A stretch of DNA of 64,000 nucleotides from Halosolutus gelatinilyticus (GCF_023028105.1 NZ_CP095491.1:1054001-1118000), one strand, 5' to 3'; positions 53,705 through 63,199 are shown, counted from the first letter of the stretch. Numbers and translations: made by a program. The notes: generated from the sequence alone by a model not told the origin.

Positions 53705-54166
53705 ATGAGCGAGCGCACGACGATCCGAGAGGTCTTCGCAGAGGTCGACCCCGATCCGGACGCCATCCTTGAGGCGGCGGGCGTCGATTCGCCGGTGGAA
53801 CTCGTCGAAAGCGGCGGGGAACACGATCCGAGCGCGGACGACCCGTCGGCGGACGAGGATAGCGTCGACGAACTGCTCGAGGCGCTCGAAGAGGGCGACT
53901 CGAACGGAGCGCGAGACGGTGAACGCTCGACTGCAGATTCGACCGACGACCGGGTGGACGAGTCGGCGGCCGGATTCGGAGAATCGTTGGCTGGGACGGC
54001 CGACGCGATCGGCGGTCCGTCCGTAACGGTCGTCCCGGGCGACGGGGCGGTCATCGACGAAGTGCTCCGAGCCGGTTCGACGACGGACGACTCGCGGTCC
54101 GGTCGCGAACTGAGCGGCGGACCGACGGTGACGCGCGTCCCGGGCGACGAATCCGGCGGCTCCTGA
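53705..54166 (+). CDS. Acidic repeat-containing protein of unknown function
   Basis: 153 aa from ATG 53705; GTG 53690 is an alternative in-frame start. A folded N-terminal segment, TTIREVFAEVDPDPDAILEAAG, precedes a long acidic low-complexity stretch. The C-terminal half contains two copies of a GGP(S/T)VT-x-VPGD motif, about 35 residues apart. No membrane segment, no catalytic pattern. Soluble, disordered in part; function unknown. Confidence 0.6.
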   Translation: MSERTTIREVFAEVDPDPDAILEAAGVDSPVELVESGGEHDPSADDPSADEDSVDELLEALEEGDSNGARDGERSTADSTDDRVDESAAGFGESLAGTADAIGGPSVTVVPGDGAVIDEVLRAGSTTDDSRSGRELSGGPTVTRVPGDESGGS

Positions 54167-54366
54167 TCGGTCGTCCACGAGGCGTCCCGCGGTGAGAGTC
54201 CCGCAGTCGAACGACCCGGATCGAGGGCCGAACGAACCGATCGACACCGGATCTCGACTCGACGGGCGTCACGCGGGGTTGATTTGACGCGGGTCACGGA
54301 TTTGACTCGATGATGGCGCGTCTCCTAAAGGAAGGATAGAAGTTCGACCTGGGCGAACGACCGTGC

Positions 54367-55665
54367 ATGTACGAGCGGATCAAGGGCTTTCGAGACTTCT
54401 ATCCGGGCGAGATGGCCGCGCGGCGGGCGACCATCGACGTGCTGGAAGACACCGCCCGTAGCTACGGCTTCCGCGAGATCGGAACGCCCGCGCTCGAACG
54501 GGCCGAGCTGTGGACCGACAAGAGCGGCGACGACATCGTCGACGAACTGTACGCGTTCGAGGACCAGGGCGGGCGCCACGTCACGTTAACCCCGGAACTG
54601 ACGCCGACGGTCGCGCGGATGGTCGTCGCCAAGCAACAGGAACTGTCGAAGCCGATCAAGTGGTTCTCGACCCGGCCGTTCTGGCGCTACGAGCAGGTCC
54701 AGCAGGGTCGTCAGCGCGAGTTCTACCAGACCAACGTCGACATCTTCGGCTCGAGCGAACCCGAAGCCGACGCCGAGATCCTCGCGTGGGCGGCCGACGC
54801 CCTCACCGGACTCGGCCTGACCGAGGAGCACTTCGAGTTCCGCATCTCCCACCGGGACATCCTCGGCGGCGTCCTCGAGACGTACGAGGCCGACGTCGAC
54901 GTCGACGAGGCGATCCGCGCGGTCGATAAATCCGAGAAGCTCTCGGAGACTGAGTACCACGACCTGCTCGTCGAGGCCGGCCTCACGTACGAGCAGGCGG
55001 CCGAGTTCGACGACCTCATCGCGAGCGGCGACCTCGACGCGGTCGAGGAGTTCGCGGGTACCGGTCGCGTCACCGCCGCGGTCGAAAACCTTCAGAACGT
55101 CCTCGCGGCCGCCGCGGATTTCGGCGCGCGCGAGCACTGTACGATCTCGCTCGAGACCGCCCGCGGGCTGGACTACTACACCGGCGTCGTCTTCGAGTGC
55201 TTCGACTCCACGGGCGAGGTCTCCCGATCGATCTTCGGCGGCGGCCGGTACGACGATCTGATCGAGGGGTTCGGCGGCCAGCCGACGCCCGCGGTCGGCG
55301 TCGCGCCGGGCCACGCCACGCTGTCGCTGCTCTGTCAGCGCGCCGGCGTCTGGCCCGACGAGGAACTGCGGACGGACTACTACGTGCTCCAGATCGGCGA
55401 CACCCGATCGGAGGCGGCCCGGATCACGCAGGCGCTGCGCGAGCGCGGCCACGTCGTCGAGACCGACGTCGCGGGCCGCTCGTTCGGCGGCCAACTCGAC
55501 TACGCCGACTCGATCAACGCCGAGACGGTCGTCATCGTCGGCGAACAGGATCTCGAGAACGACGAGGTGACGATCAAGGACATGGACTCCGGCGACCAGA
55601 CCCAGATCCCCGTCGACGACTTCCCCGGCGATCGGGACCGGCCGACGTACGAGGACGTCGCGTAA
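54367..55665 (+). CDS. hisS: Histidyl-tRNA synthetase
   Basis: 432 aa. Class II motifs: motif 1 KGFRDFYPGEMAARR with PALERAELW; motif 2 FSTRPFWRYEQVQQGRQREFYQ; histidine A-box GLDYYTGVVFE and motif 3 GGGRYDDLIEGFGG with PAVGVAPG. A C-terminal anticodon-binding domain (YVLQIGDTRSEAARI) follows. Full family length. No neighbouring histidine gene. Confidence 0.94.
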   Translation: MYERIKGFRDFYPGEMAARRATIDVLEDTARSYGFREIGTPALERAELWTDKSGDDIVDELYAFEDQGGRHVTLTPELTPTVARMVVAKQQELSKPIKWFSTRPFWRYEQVQQGRQREFYQTNVDIFGSSEPEADAEILAWAADALTGLGLTEEHFEFRISHRDILGGVLETYEADVDVDEAIRAVDKSEKLSETEYHDLLVEAGLTYEQAAEFDDLIASGDLDAVEEFAGTGRVTAAVENLQNVLAAAADFGAREHCTISLETARGLDYYTGVVFECFDSTGEVSRSIFGGGRYDDLIEGFGGQPTPAVGVAPGHATLSLLCQRAGVWPDEELRTDYYVLQIGDTRSEAARITQALRERGHVVETDVAGRSFGGQLDYADSINAETVVIVGEQDLENDEVTIKDMDSGDQTQIPVDDFPGDRDRPTYEDVA

Positions 55666-55807
55666 GCGGCTCGCGATCGGGTGAGGTGTTCCGACACCGG
55701 TTCGCCCGTCTTCGCCGCAGAAGGCGTCGGCGAGCGGAGACCGACGGCTCGCGGCACCCGCCCGTTTGCTCGGGGCCGCGATCGAACGGACCCGAGCCTC
55801 TCGAGTG

Positions 55808-56005
55808 CTACCCTGATCGGTCCGCGGTCTGCGGCTGGGACTCGAGGCTGTCGCCGCCCGCGAGCCGATCGGCCTCGTCGCGACGTTCGACCGGACTGTG
55901 GCCCGTCTCGACGTAGTGGTCGATCATCGCCCGGCCGAGGTCGGTGACCTCGTCCGCACTGGCTTCTCGCTCCCAGTCGCACTCGGCACAGTATGCGATC
56001 GGCAC
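55808..56005 (-). CDS. 65-aa zinc-finger-like microprotein
   Basis: 65 aa. C6-AE-C9 plus two histidines in MIDHYVETGHSPV (H30 and H36) fit a C2H2 or C2H-type zinc site in the first 38 residues; the tail is polar. Haloarchaea hold many such single-site proteins. Lies between hisS and the sulfatase, facing away from both. Confidence 0.65.
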   Translation of the reverse strand: MPIAYCAECDWEREASADEVTDLGRAMIDHYVETGHSPVERRDEADRLAGGDSLESQPQTADRSG

Positions 56006-56224
56006 GGCGGTGGTTTCGTACTCGACCTGTCTGAATCTATCGGTTTACATGTCGCTCGTTTTTCCGTTCGCGCAGACGATCGGTGTGATCGGCTTCGTTC
56101 GAACGAGACAGCGGGACGTATTCGGGTGTTTCCGCTGAACGCGTCGATACTACAGTCATGGAGTCCAAACGATACCGAGACGATCGGCCCCACCATTAAC
56201 TACGGAGCCGGTGTACGGCATCCG

Positions 56225-57685
56225 ATGGCCGACACGCCGAACGTCCTGCTCGTCCTCACCGATCAGGAGCGCTACGACTGCAGCGCCCCCGACGGCCCGC
56301 CGATCGAGACGCCGACGATGGATCGCCTCTCGAACGAGGGGATGCGGTTCGAACGGGCGGTGACGCCGATCAGCATCTGTACGAGCGCCCGCGCCTCGCT
56401 GTTGACCGGCCAGTACCCCCACGGCCACGGGATGTTGAACAACAGCCACGAGGCCGACGCGATCCAGGCGAACCTGCCGTCGACGATCCCGACCTTTTCC
56501 GAGGCGCTCGCGACGAGCGACGCCGGCTACGACCTCACGTACACGGGCAAGTGGCACGTCGGCCGCGACCAGACGCCCGAGGACTTCGGCTTCTCGTACC
56601 TCGGTGGGAGCGACAAACACCACGACGACATCGACGACGCGTTCCGCGAGTACCGCGAGGAGCGTGGGACGCCGATGGAGGAGGTCGAGTTCGAGGAGGC
56701 GGTCTACACCGAAGGCGAGGACGGCACCTTCGTCGCCGCGAAGACCCCCGTCGACGTCGAGGATACGCGGGCGTACTTCCTCGCGAAACGGACGATCGAC
56801 GCGATCGAGGCCCACGCGAGCGGCGATCGGGAGGGGCCCTTCTTCCACCGGGCGGACTTCTACGGGCCGCACCACCCGTACGTGATCCCGGAGCCGTACG
56901 CCTCGATGTACGATCCCGACGACATCGAACAGCCGGAGAGCTACCTCGAGACGTTCGAGGGGAAACCGCAGGTCCAGGAGAACTTCGTCGACTACCGCGG
57001 CGTCCGGGCGTTCGACTGGGAGACGTGGGCCGAAGTGATCGCGAAATACTGGGGGTTCGTGACGCTGATCGACGACCAGCTAGAGCGAGTGCTCGACGCG
57101 CTCGAGGAGCACGGCCTGGCCGAGGAGACGGCCGTGGTCCACGCGTCCGATCACGGCGACTTCGTCGGCGGCCACCGCCAGTTCAACAAGGGGCCGCTGA
57201 TGTACGACGACACCTATCGCATCCCGTTGCAGGTCCGCTGGCCCGGCGTCACCGAACCGGGATCGGTCTGCGAGAAGCCCGTCCACCTGCACGATCTGGC
57301 GCCGACGTTCCTCGAGATGGCCGGCGTCTCGATTCCCGACAGCTTCCACGGCCGCAGCCTCGTTCCTCTGCTCGAGGGCGACGAGCCCGCGGGCTGGCCC
57401 GACTCGACCTTCTCGGAGTACCACGGCGAGGAGTTCGGCCTCTACAGCCAGCGGATGGTCCGTACGGCCCGGTACAAGTACGTCTACAACGGGCCCGACG
57501 TCGACGAGCTGTACGACATCGATCGCGACCCCGCCGAACTCCAGAATCTGATCGACCACCCCGACTACGTCGACGCGCGCCGAAGCGTGCGGAAGCGACT
57601 CGTCGAGTGGATGTACGCGACGGACGATCCGAACCGGGCCTGGGTGCCCGATGCGCTTCGCGATGCATCGGCGAAGCGGGATTGA
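56225..57685 (+). CDS. Sulfatase (alkaline-phosphatase superfamily)
   Basis: 486 aa from ATG 56225 (MADTPNVLLVLTDQERYDC). D13 and Q14 are in the first metal motif. C52-TSA-R56 (ICTSARASLLTG) matches the C-x-(S/P/A)-x-R formylglycine signature of type I sulfatases, with later HASDHGDFVGGHR and KGPLMYDDT. No signal peptide, so it is cytoplasmic or exported by another route. The enzyme that makes formylglycine is not visible nearby. Substrate unknown. Confidence 0.86.
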   Translation: MADTPNVLLVLTDQERYDCSAPDGPPIETPTMDRLSNEGMRFERAVTPISICTSARASLLTGQYPHGHGMLNNSHEADAIQANLPSTIPTFSEALATSDAGYDLTYTGKWHVGRDQTPEDFGFSYLGGSDKHHDDIDDAFREYREERGTPMEEVEFEEAVYTEGEDGTFVAAKTPVDVEDTRAYFLAKRTIDAIEAHASGDREGPFFHRADFYGPHHPYVIPEPYASMYDPDDIEQPESYLETFEGKPQVQENFVDYRGVRAFDWETWAEVIAKYWGFVTLIDDQLERVLDALEEHGLAEETAVVHASDHGDFVGGHRQFNKGPLMYDDTYRIPLQVRWPGVTEPGSVCEKPVHLHDLAPTFLEMAGVSIPDSFHGRSLVPLLEGDEPAGWPDSTFSEYHGEEFGLYSQRMVRTARYKYVYNGPDVDELYDIDRDPAELQNLIDHPDYVDARRSVRKRLVEWMYATDDPNRAWVPDALRDASAKRD

Positions 57686-57727
57686 GACGGCCGGTCGTAG
57701 TCTCGTAGCGGCGATCGCTACGACGGA

Positions 57728-58534
57728 TCAGAGAGGGGTCGGGTCGGATTGGAGATCCAGATAGAAGGCGACCGAGTACGTCGCGTAGAACGCACCCGCG
57801 ATAGCGATCGCGACCAGATAGACGGCTGCGGCCGCGACGAGCAGCGGCAGGGTGAGTTCGGGGACGTCGACTCCGGGGAGTTGATCGGGGGCGAACGCGA
57901 ACGCCGCTGCTACGCTGAGTAACCCCAAGAACGCGCCACCGACGACGAGAATAACCGTATAGCCGACCGCGCTGAGCAGATTCCGCCGGACGAGGCTCAC
58001 GCTCGTTTTGAATCCGTCGACGAGACCGGTATCGCTCAGGACGATCGCGTGAGCGTAGAACTGTACGAAGAAGGACACCAGCAGGTACGCGAGGAGGACG
58101 AGGAGTCCGAACAGCGCCACCACCGCGATCGCGCCGAGGCTCGGGTCTCCATCGGCGGCGACGATGCCGACGCCGCCGATCAAAATCCCGAAAAACGCCA
58201 GTATCCCGAGAGCGAAGTTCACCGCCAGAAGCACCAGATACGCCAGCAGGAGCGAAACGTAGTTCGACTTGCCGACGCGAACGAGCGTCCCGAGAGACGT
58301 TCGGCCGGTAATCGCCTCCCTGCCCATCCCGATGATTCCGCCCTGAAAGAACGGAAGGAACACGATCAGCAGAACGGTCATCAGGAGCGAAACCGCCGTC
58401 ACGAGAAGCGGATCCTGCGACTGGAGGGCCATCTGCGGAAGCTGTACCAGTCCGTACGCCCCCATAATGACCAAGAGGACGGGATTACGAACGAATCCGC
58501 GAATCGCGGGACGAAGGGAGTTCAGGGCACCCAT
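57728..58534 (-). CDS. Multi-spanning membrane protein (DUF7847-like)
   Basis: 268 aa from ATG 58534 (MGALNSLRPAIRG); ATG 58540 adds two residues. Six or so helices: PVLLVIMGAYGLVQLP, LLVTAVSLLMTVLLIVFLPFF, YLVLLAVNFALGILAFFGILIGG, then further long ones, with FFQGGIIGMGREAITGRTS as a conserved cytosolic loop. I believe it belongs to the DUF7847 group of haloarchaeal membrane proteins. Function unknown. Confidence 0.72.
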   Translation of the reverse strand: MGALNSLRPAIRGFVRNPVLLVIMGAYGLVQLPQMALQSQDPLLVTAVSLLMTVLLIVFLPFFQGGIIGMGREAITGRTSLGTLVRVGKSNYVSLLLAYLVLLAVNFALGILAFFGILIGGVGIVAADGDPSLGAIAVVALFGLLVLLAYLLVSFFVQFYAHAIVLSDTGLVDGFKTSVSLVRRNLLSAVGYTVILVVGGAFLGLLSVAAAFAFAPDQLPGVDVPELTLPLLVAAAAVYLVAIAIAGAFYATYSVAFYLDLQSDPTPL

Positions 58535-58672
58535 ACACATCGGTCGAACGAACAGTATATAACTCTATCAAAACGATCCCAGGCTCAGCGAGGAGCGGAA
58601 GCGTACGTTTACGGGATCGAAGCGACTACGGTCCCGTATGATCGGCGACGCCGTCGAACGGGGGACGAACAG

Positions 58673-59131
58673 ATGACCGGAAGCGGATCGAACGACCGAC
58701 CGGATTCGGCCGAACTTCGCGAGACAGCGGCCGAGAACGAAGAGATCGCCGACGCGCTCCAGGATCTCCGCGAGGAGGTCGTGGACGAACCGATCGGGGA
58801 CACCCGGCTGGCGGATCTGTACGGGGAAGCGGCCACCAGCCGACCCGACATCTGGAACACCGTCACCGCGTTCATCGACGTCGAGGACGGCGAGGCGATC
58901 GTCACGGACGAGAGCAAACTGGCGGAGGGCAAGTGGGCCCCCGAGATCGTCGAGGGCTGCGACGCGATGCTCACCGTCGACGTCGGGCGGATGTCCCTCG
59001 ACCAGTTCGCGGCGGTCGTCGACCGAAAGCTCGCGGGGACGATCGACGACCTCCGCGAGGAGGCGGCACAACTGCGATCGGAAGCCGAGGAACTCGAATC
59101 GGAAGCCGACGGGACGGAATCGGACGACTGA
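58673..59131 (+). CDS. Unknown acidic haloarchaeal protein
   Basis: 152 aa from ATG 58673. Helical throughout: an N-terminal coil (ELRETAAENEEIADALQDL), a central FIDVEDGEAIVTDESKLAEGKWAPEIVEG segment, a strand DAMLTVDVGRMSLDQFAAVVDRKL, and a C-terminal coiled coil rich in E and A. A short ATG-started frame before it (58638 onward) is out of phase. I do not recognise the family. Confidence 0.6.
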   Translation: MTGSGSNDRPDSAELRETAAENEEIADALQDLREEVVDEPIGDTRLADLYGEAATSRPDIWNTVTAFIDVEDGEAIVTDESKLAEGKWAPEIVEGCDAMLTVDVGRMSLDQFAAVVDRKLAGTIDDLREEAAQLRSEAEELESEADGTESDD

Positions 59132-59157
59132 GGGACGGGAGAACCGAGAACCGTCGG

Positions 59158-59607
59158 TCACTCGATCGCGAGCGGTTCCCGTACGAATCGGCCGTCCGTC
59201 TCCGGGTTCGCTCCCCGTTCGTCGGCCCCCGTTCGCCAGCGCCAGGAACCGATTTCGAACGGCTCCAGCGAGACGATCGCGTACGACCGATCGGGCCACG
59301 TCGCCCGCGCCGCGTCGGTCGCGCTCGGTCGCGGCGGGCCGCGAGGGTGGGAGTGATAGAAGCCGACGATCTGCTCGCCGCGACCTTCCAGGCGTTCGAA
59401 GATCGCGAGCTGCGCCTCGGGATCGATCCGGTAGCGCGTCCGGGGCGTCTCGGCGACGTTTTCGGCGGGATACTGCGATCGAACGCGGCTCCAGTCGTCG
59501 GGTGCGTACTCGCCGCCGAGCACCCCGCAGATCTCCTCGGGGCTGCCCTCGCGGGCGCGGTCGACGATCGCGTCGCGAACCGACGCCGGAAGGATGAGCG
59601 CGGTCAC
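59158..59607 (-). CDS. JAMM/MPN+ metalloprotease
   Basis: 149 aa from GTG 59607 (VTALILPASVRDAIVD). The JAMM motif is complete: E25 in SPEEICGVLGG, H85-x-H87-P88, S95 and D98 in FYHSHPRGPPRPSATD. In haloarchaea such enzymes (HvJAMM1-like) cleave SAMP ubiquitin-like conjugates; others process MoaD-type carriers. The start overlaps the upstream cobalamin-binding-protein stop by 4 nt (GTGA). Confidence 0.87.
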   Translation of the reverse strand: MTALILPASVRDAIVDRAREGSPEEICGVLGGEYAPDDWSRVRSQYPAENVAETPRTRYRIDPEAQLAIFERLEGRGEQIVGFYHSHPRGPPRPSATDAARATWPDRSYAIVSLEPFEIGSWRWRTGADERGANPETDGRFVREPLAIE

Positions 59608-60620
59608 GGATTCGAGTCGACCTCGACCCCCGCGTCGGCGGGATTCTTGTGCGGCTCCAGTTCGTCGAACGGAACCGCGACGTCCAGATCGGGGGCGTCG
59701 AACCGATCGGGGTGGACGATTCCCGCGATCGCTTCGAGGGTGTCGACGAGCCGCGGGCCGGGCCGGTTGAGGTAGTGGTGGCCGTCGAGCGCCCAGACGC
59801 GCCCCTCCTGAACTGCCGTAAGGTCGTCCCAGCCCTCGCGATCGGTGAGGTCCGATCGATTCGCGGCGATCTGATCGAGCCCGAACCCGCAGGGGCCGAC
59901 GATCGCGATCTCGGGATCGTACTCGCGGATCGCGTCCCATTCGCGGGGACGCGATCGATCGCCGACATCGGCCAGGCCGTACTCGCCGCCGGTCCAGCCG
60001 ACCAGTTCGGCGGTCCAGTGGCCCGCGACCATGACCGGATTGGTCCAGTCGAAGATGACGACTCGGGGGCGATCGGCAGTGTCGATATCAGCTGTTCGCG
60101 CCCGAACATCGTCGATTCGGGACTCGAGTTCCAGTCGGACTTCGCGGGCGCGGTTTTCGCGCCCGGTCGCCCGGCCGAGCCGATCGAGGTCGTCGAACAC
60201 GTCCGCCACCGTGTGCGGATCGGTCGTGAGAACCTCCGGGTCGACGTCATCGTCGGACTGCGTCCGACTGCTCGAGGCGCGTCGAGCCTCGTTGGCCTCG
60301 TCGATCGCATCGGCGACGACGACCTCGTCGACCGCGCAGACGTCGCACATCCCTTGCGTGACGATCAGATCCGGGTCGAGATCGGCGAGAGTCTCGGTGT
60401 CGACGTCGTAGACGCCGCTCTCGGTCTCGGCGGTTTCGAGCACCTGTCGATCGATCTCGGCGCTCGAGGCGCGACACGCCTCGCTGATCCGGGAGCGCGT
60501 GATCGAGGGCAGCGACTCGACGCCGGGCGGGTAGTCGCACTCGTGGGAGACCCCGACGGGGTCGATGCCCAGCGCGGCGACGAGTTCGGTCGCCGAGGGG
60601 AGCGTCGTGACGATTCGCAT
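59604..60620 (-). CDS. BtuF-like cobalamin-binding protein
   Basis: 338 aa. Opens MRIVTTLPSATELVAALG and continues CDYPPGVESLP, DLIVTQGMCDVCA, RPRVVIFDWTNPVMVAGHWTAELV and VGPCGFGLDQ, the pattern of the BtuF/FecB-type cobalamin or corrinoid-binding family. No signal peptide or lipobox is visible, so it may be cytosolic or use non-standard export. It is transcribed before the JAMM gene and overlaps it. The functional link between the two is unknown. Confidence 0.82.
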   Translation of the reverse strand: MRIVTTLPSATELVAALGIDPVGVSHECDYPPGVESLPSITRSRISEACRASSAEIDRQVLETAETESGVYDVDTETLADLDPDLIVTQGMCDVCAVDEVVVADAIDEANEARRASSSRTQSDDDVDPEVLTTDPHTVADVFDDLDRLGRATGRENRAREVRLELESRIDDVRARTADIDTADRPRVVIFDWTNPVMVAGHWTAELVGWTGGEYGLADVGDRSRPREWDAIREYDPEIAIVGPCGFGLDQIAANRSDLTDREGWDDLTAVQEGRVWALDGHHYLNRPGPRLVDTLEAIAGIVHPDRFDAPDLDVAVPFDELEPHKNPADAGVEVDSNP

Positions 60621-60728
60621 ACCCGCACTACGAACGGGAGTACCAAAAGGAGCAACGTCGATCGCCCTCGATCGCGATCGATCGAGAGCCGACCCGGCGA
60701 CGATCGCGCGGACGGGCGCCGACGAGCG

Positions 60729-61424
60729 TCAGGCGCTTCCCATCGGATCGTCGTCCGGCGTTTCGTCGGACTCCGACTCCTCGTCGGTGCGCTCGAACTC
60801 GTTCGCGTCGTCTTCCTCGTCGAGTTCCGCCCTCGTCTCGTCGTCCTCATCTTCGCCGTCGATCTCGTGGTCGTCGAGTTCGTCCGATTCGGCCGCGGTC
60901 TCGGATACGCCCTCGTCGACGTCGATTTCGGTCACCGATCGGGAGCCGACACCGGCGTCGGACCCGACGCTCGACTCGGACGGCGTCTCGTCGACGTCGA
61001 ACGCGTCGGTTTCGAGTTCCTCGCCGTCGGCGGTGATCGACCCCTCGGTGATCTCGATCGTGACGCCGTCTCGCTCCGGTTCGCGGCCGACGAGTCGGTT
61101 GCTCGCCGTCTCGACCTCCTGGTTGACCGCCCAGACGAACCGCAGGACCGTCTCCAGTTCGGTGCCGGCCTGGCGGATCGTTCGATCGCCGGAGAGTTCG
61201 CCCAGGCTCTGGGCGCCCTCGGGGTGGAGGTATTGGATGGGGTGGTCGTTCGGCAGCTCCCGCAGGTCGACGTCGAACGACCAGAGGTACGGAAGCAGCT
61301 GGACCGCGTACCCCTGCGGTTTCGGCGCTCGCCGTCCGGCGACGGTCAACGCGATGCTCACCGCGGGCGATTCCGCGTCGGTGTCGAAGTACAGGCCCTT
61401 GAAGCCCGGAATCGAGATTCGCAT
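60729..61424 (-). CDS. Unknown protein with a long acidic C-terminal tail
   Basis: 231 aa. The folded part, residues 1 to about 130 (MRISIPGFKGLYFDTD, SIALTVAGRRAPKPQGYAVQLLPYLWSFD, PIQYLHPEGAQSLGELSGD), is beta-rich. Residues 140-231 are almost all D, E, S and T and probably disordered. A minus-strand TATA-like strip (GCATAAAACG, 61477-61486) lies 55 nt upstream. I do not recognise the family. Confidence 0.62.
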   Translation of the reverse strand: MRISIPGFKGLYFDTDAESPAVSIALTVAGRRAPKPQGYAVQLLPYLWSFDVDLRELPNDHPIQYLHPEGAQSLGELSGDRTIRQAGTELETVLRFVWAVNQEVETASNRLVGREPERDGVTIEITEGSITADGEELETDAFDVDETPSESSVGSDAGVGSRSVTEIDVDEGVSETAAESDELDDHEIDGEDEDDETRAELDEEDDANEFERTDEESESDETPDDDPMGSA

Positions 61425-61660
61425 ACGCGACCAGTCGCACTCACCGCGGGTGAGTCCACAGTCGGCACATTCAGCCTCGTTTTATGCGATCCGCCGACCG
61501 GCCGCCGGCTCGCGTCACCGCGATCGGGTCCACCGCCGAACGAACGCCCCCCGGAGCTCCGCCGCGGGGAGAGCGAGCGGTCGACGCGGAGCGCGTACGC
61601 GTTCGTCCGGAGATCGGCGATCCGATCGACCGGATCGCGGCGCGGATACTATCGCCACGG

Positions 61661-61668
61661 TATATATC
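61661..61668 (+). promoter_or_regulatory. TATA-like box of the methyltransferase gene
   Basis: TATATATC centred 26 nt before ATG 61690; indicates a leaderless transcript. Confidence 0.55.
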
Positions 61669-61689
61669 GTCCCCGCCGCAAAAAGCGAT

Positions 61690-62283
61690 ATGAACGCGAT
61701 CGATCGGATTCTCCACCGGGTTTTCGGTCGGCCGTCCGGACTCGCCGGACGACTCGGCGGGCGGCTGATGGCCCGGATGAACGCCGAGACGGCGCAGCAG
61801 GTGATCGACGCGCTCGGGCTCTCGCCGACCGACGCCGTGCTCGAAGTCGGGTTCGGGCCGGGAATCGGAATCGAGTACGCCGCCGAAATCGTCACCGACG
61901 GCCGCGTCGCGGGCGTCGATTACTCCAGCGCGATGGTCGAGCAGGCCACCCGGCGGAACGAGGCCGCGATCGACGCCGGTCGCGTCGACCTCCACTACGG
62001 CACGGTCGAACAGCTGCCGTTCGCGGACGGGACCTTCGAGGCGGCGTTCTCGATCAACTCGATACACGCCTGGCCCGATCCCGCGGACGGCCTCCGCGAG
62101 ATACGCCGCACGTTACGGCCCGGCGGCACGATCGCGATCGCGGTCACGCAGCATTCGACGTGGCCGGCGAACGATCCCGAAGCGCTGCTCCGCGAGGCCG
62201 GGTTTACGGCCGTCGAGCGGCGGGAGTGGGACGACGCGACGTGCGTTTTCGGTCGCGTTCCGAACGACGGGAGCGACGAGTAG
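61690..62283 (+). CDS. Class I SAM-dependent methyltransferase
   Basis: 197 aa from ATG 61690. SAM-binding motif I VLEVGFGPGIG near residue 49, acidic loop GVDYSSAMVE, motif in QLPFADGTFEAAFSINSIHAWPDP, and LRPGGTIAIAV. A short basic N-terminal part (RILHRVFGRPSGLAGRLGG) is typical of the UbiE/COQ5-like group. Substrate unknown. Confidence 0.85.
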   Translation: MNAIDRILHRVFGRPSGLAGRLGGRLMARMNAETAQQVIDALGLSPTDAVLEVGFGPGIGIEYAAEIVTDGRVAGVDYSSAMVEQATRRNEAAIDAGRVDLHYGTVEQLPFADGTFEAAFSINSIHAWPDPADGLREIRRTLRPGGTIAIAVTQHSTWPANDPEALLREAGFTAVERREWDDATCVFGRVPNDGSDE

Positions 62284-62376
62284 CCGGAGCGATCCCGCCG
62301 CGCCTCGCCGATTCCTCGGTATTCGATCGCCGGCGACGTCGGTCGAACGGGTTTCGTCGCCGGTTGTCCGCGGCCG

Positions 62377-63123
62377 TCAGAAGGTGTCCGCGAACTTGTC
62401 CCGCCGGTAGAGGTCGAGTTCGCTCACGCCCGAGCCCTCGCGCGAGGCGGCGAAGACGATCGCGTCGGCGATCTCCTCGGGGTCGGTGGCCTCGTCCGCG
62501 TCGAAGGCCTCCTCGAACGGCGTCCCGTCGGCCGTCTCGAACTCCGTCCGGACCTCGGAGGGGTTGACGACGGTGACGCCGACGCCGTCGTCGCCCACCT
62601 GGGCTGCAACGCTCTTGGCGAAGCCCCGGACCCACCACTTCGAGGCGGCGTAGACAGGGTTGTACGATCGCGGGTAGTGGCCCGCGAAGCTGCCGACGAA
62701 GAGCAGGTGGCCCGATCGATCGCGGACGTGGGGGATCGCCGCCCGGGTCGCGTAAAAGACGCCGTCGACGTTCGTCCCCTGCATCGTCTCGTACTCCTCG
62801 GTCGTCATCTCCTCGACGTCGCTGCCCCGCGAGAGGCCCGCGTTGTTCACCAACACGTCGATCCCGCCGAAGGTCTCGACCGCCTCGGCGATCAGGTCGT
62901 CGATCGCATCCTCGTCGCGTACGTCGGTCGGCGCGACCAGCGTCTCGACGCCGTGGTTCGCCTCGAGATCGTCGGCGAGTTCGGTCAGTCGATCCTCGCT
63001 TCGAGACGCGAGGACGACGGTCGCGCCGTCGGCCGCGAGCGCCCGGCAGGTCGCCGCGCCGATGCCGGAACTCGCGCCGGTGACGATCGCCACCTGCCCC
63101 TCGAGTCGCGCTTCTGGTGCCAT
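62377..63123 (-). CDS. Short-chain dehydrogenase/reductase
   Basis: 248 aa. NAD(P)-binding TGASSGIG near residue 15, NNAGLSRG, catalytic Ser in VGSFAGHY, and Y-x3-K in YAASKWWVRGFAKS. Arg-rich strand end (ASRSEDRL) suggests NADP preference. Full-length classical SDR. No operon partner; substrate unknown. Confidence 0.88.
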   Translation of the reverse strand: MAPEARLEGQVAIVTGASSGIGAATCRALAADGATVVLASRSEDRLTELADDLEANHGVETLVAPTDVRDEDAIDDLIAEAVETFGGIDVLVNNAGLSRGSDVEEMTTEEYETMQGTNVDGVFYATRAAIPHVRDRSGHLLFVGSFAGHYPRSYNPVYAASKWWVRGFAKSVAAQVGDDGVGVTVVNPSEVRTEFETADGTPFEEAFDADEATDPEEIADAIVFAASREGSGVSELDLYRRDKFADTF

Positions 63124-63199
63124 GTGACAGCTGTCGACGACGAGGACGTTGGCTGTTTCGAAGGCGGAGATTCCTCGCGGTCCCTCGAGCGGAGACGGG

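Noticed and set aside
59649-62567. 972-codon plus-strand frame across 59.6-62.6 kb
   Set aside because: Antisense shadow of the cobalamin-binding-protein and acidic-tail genes; wrong composition.
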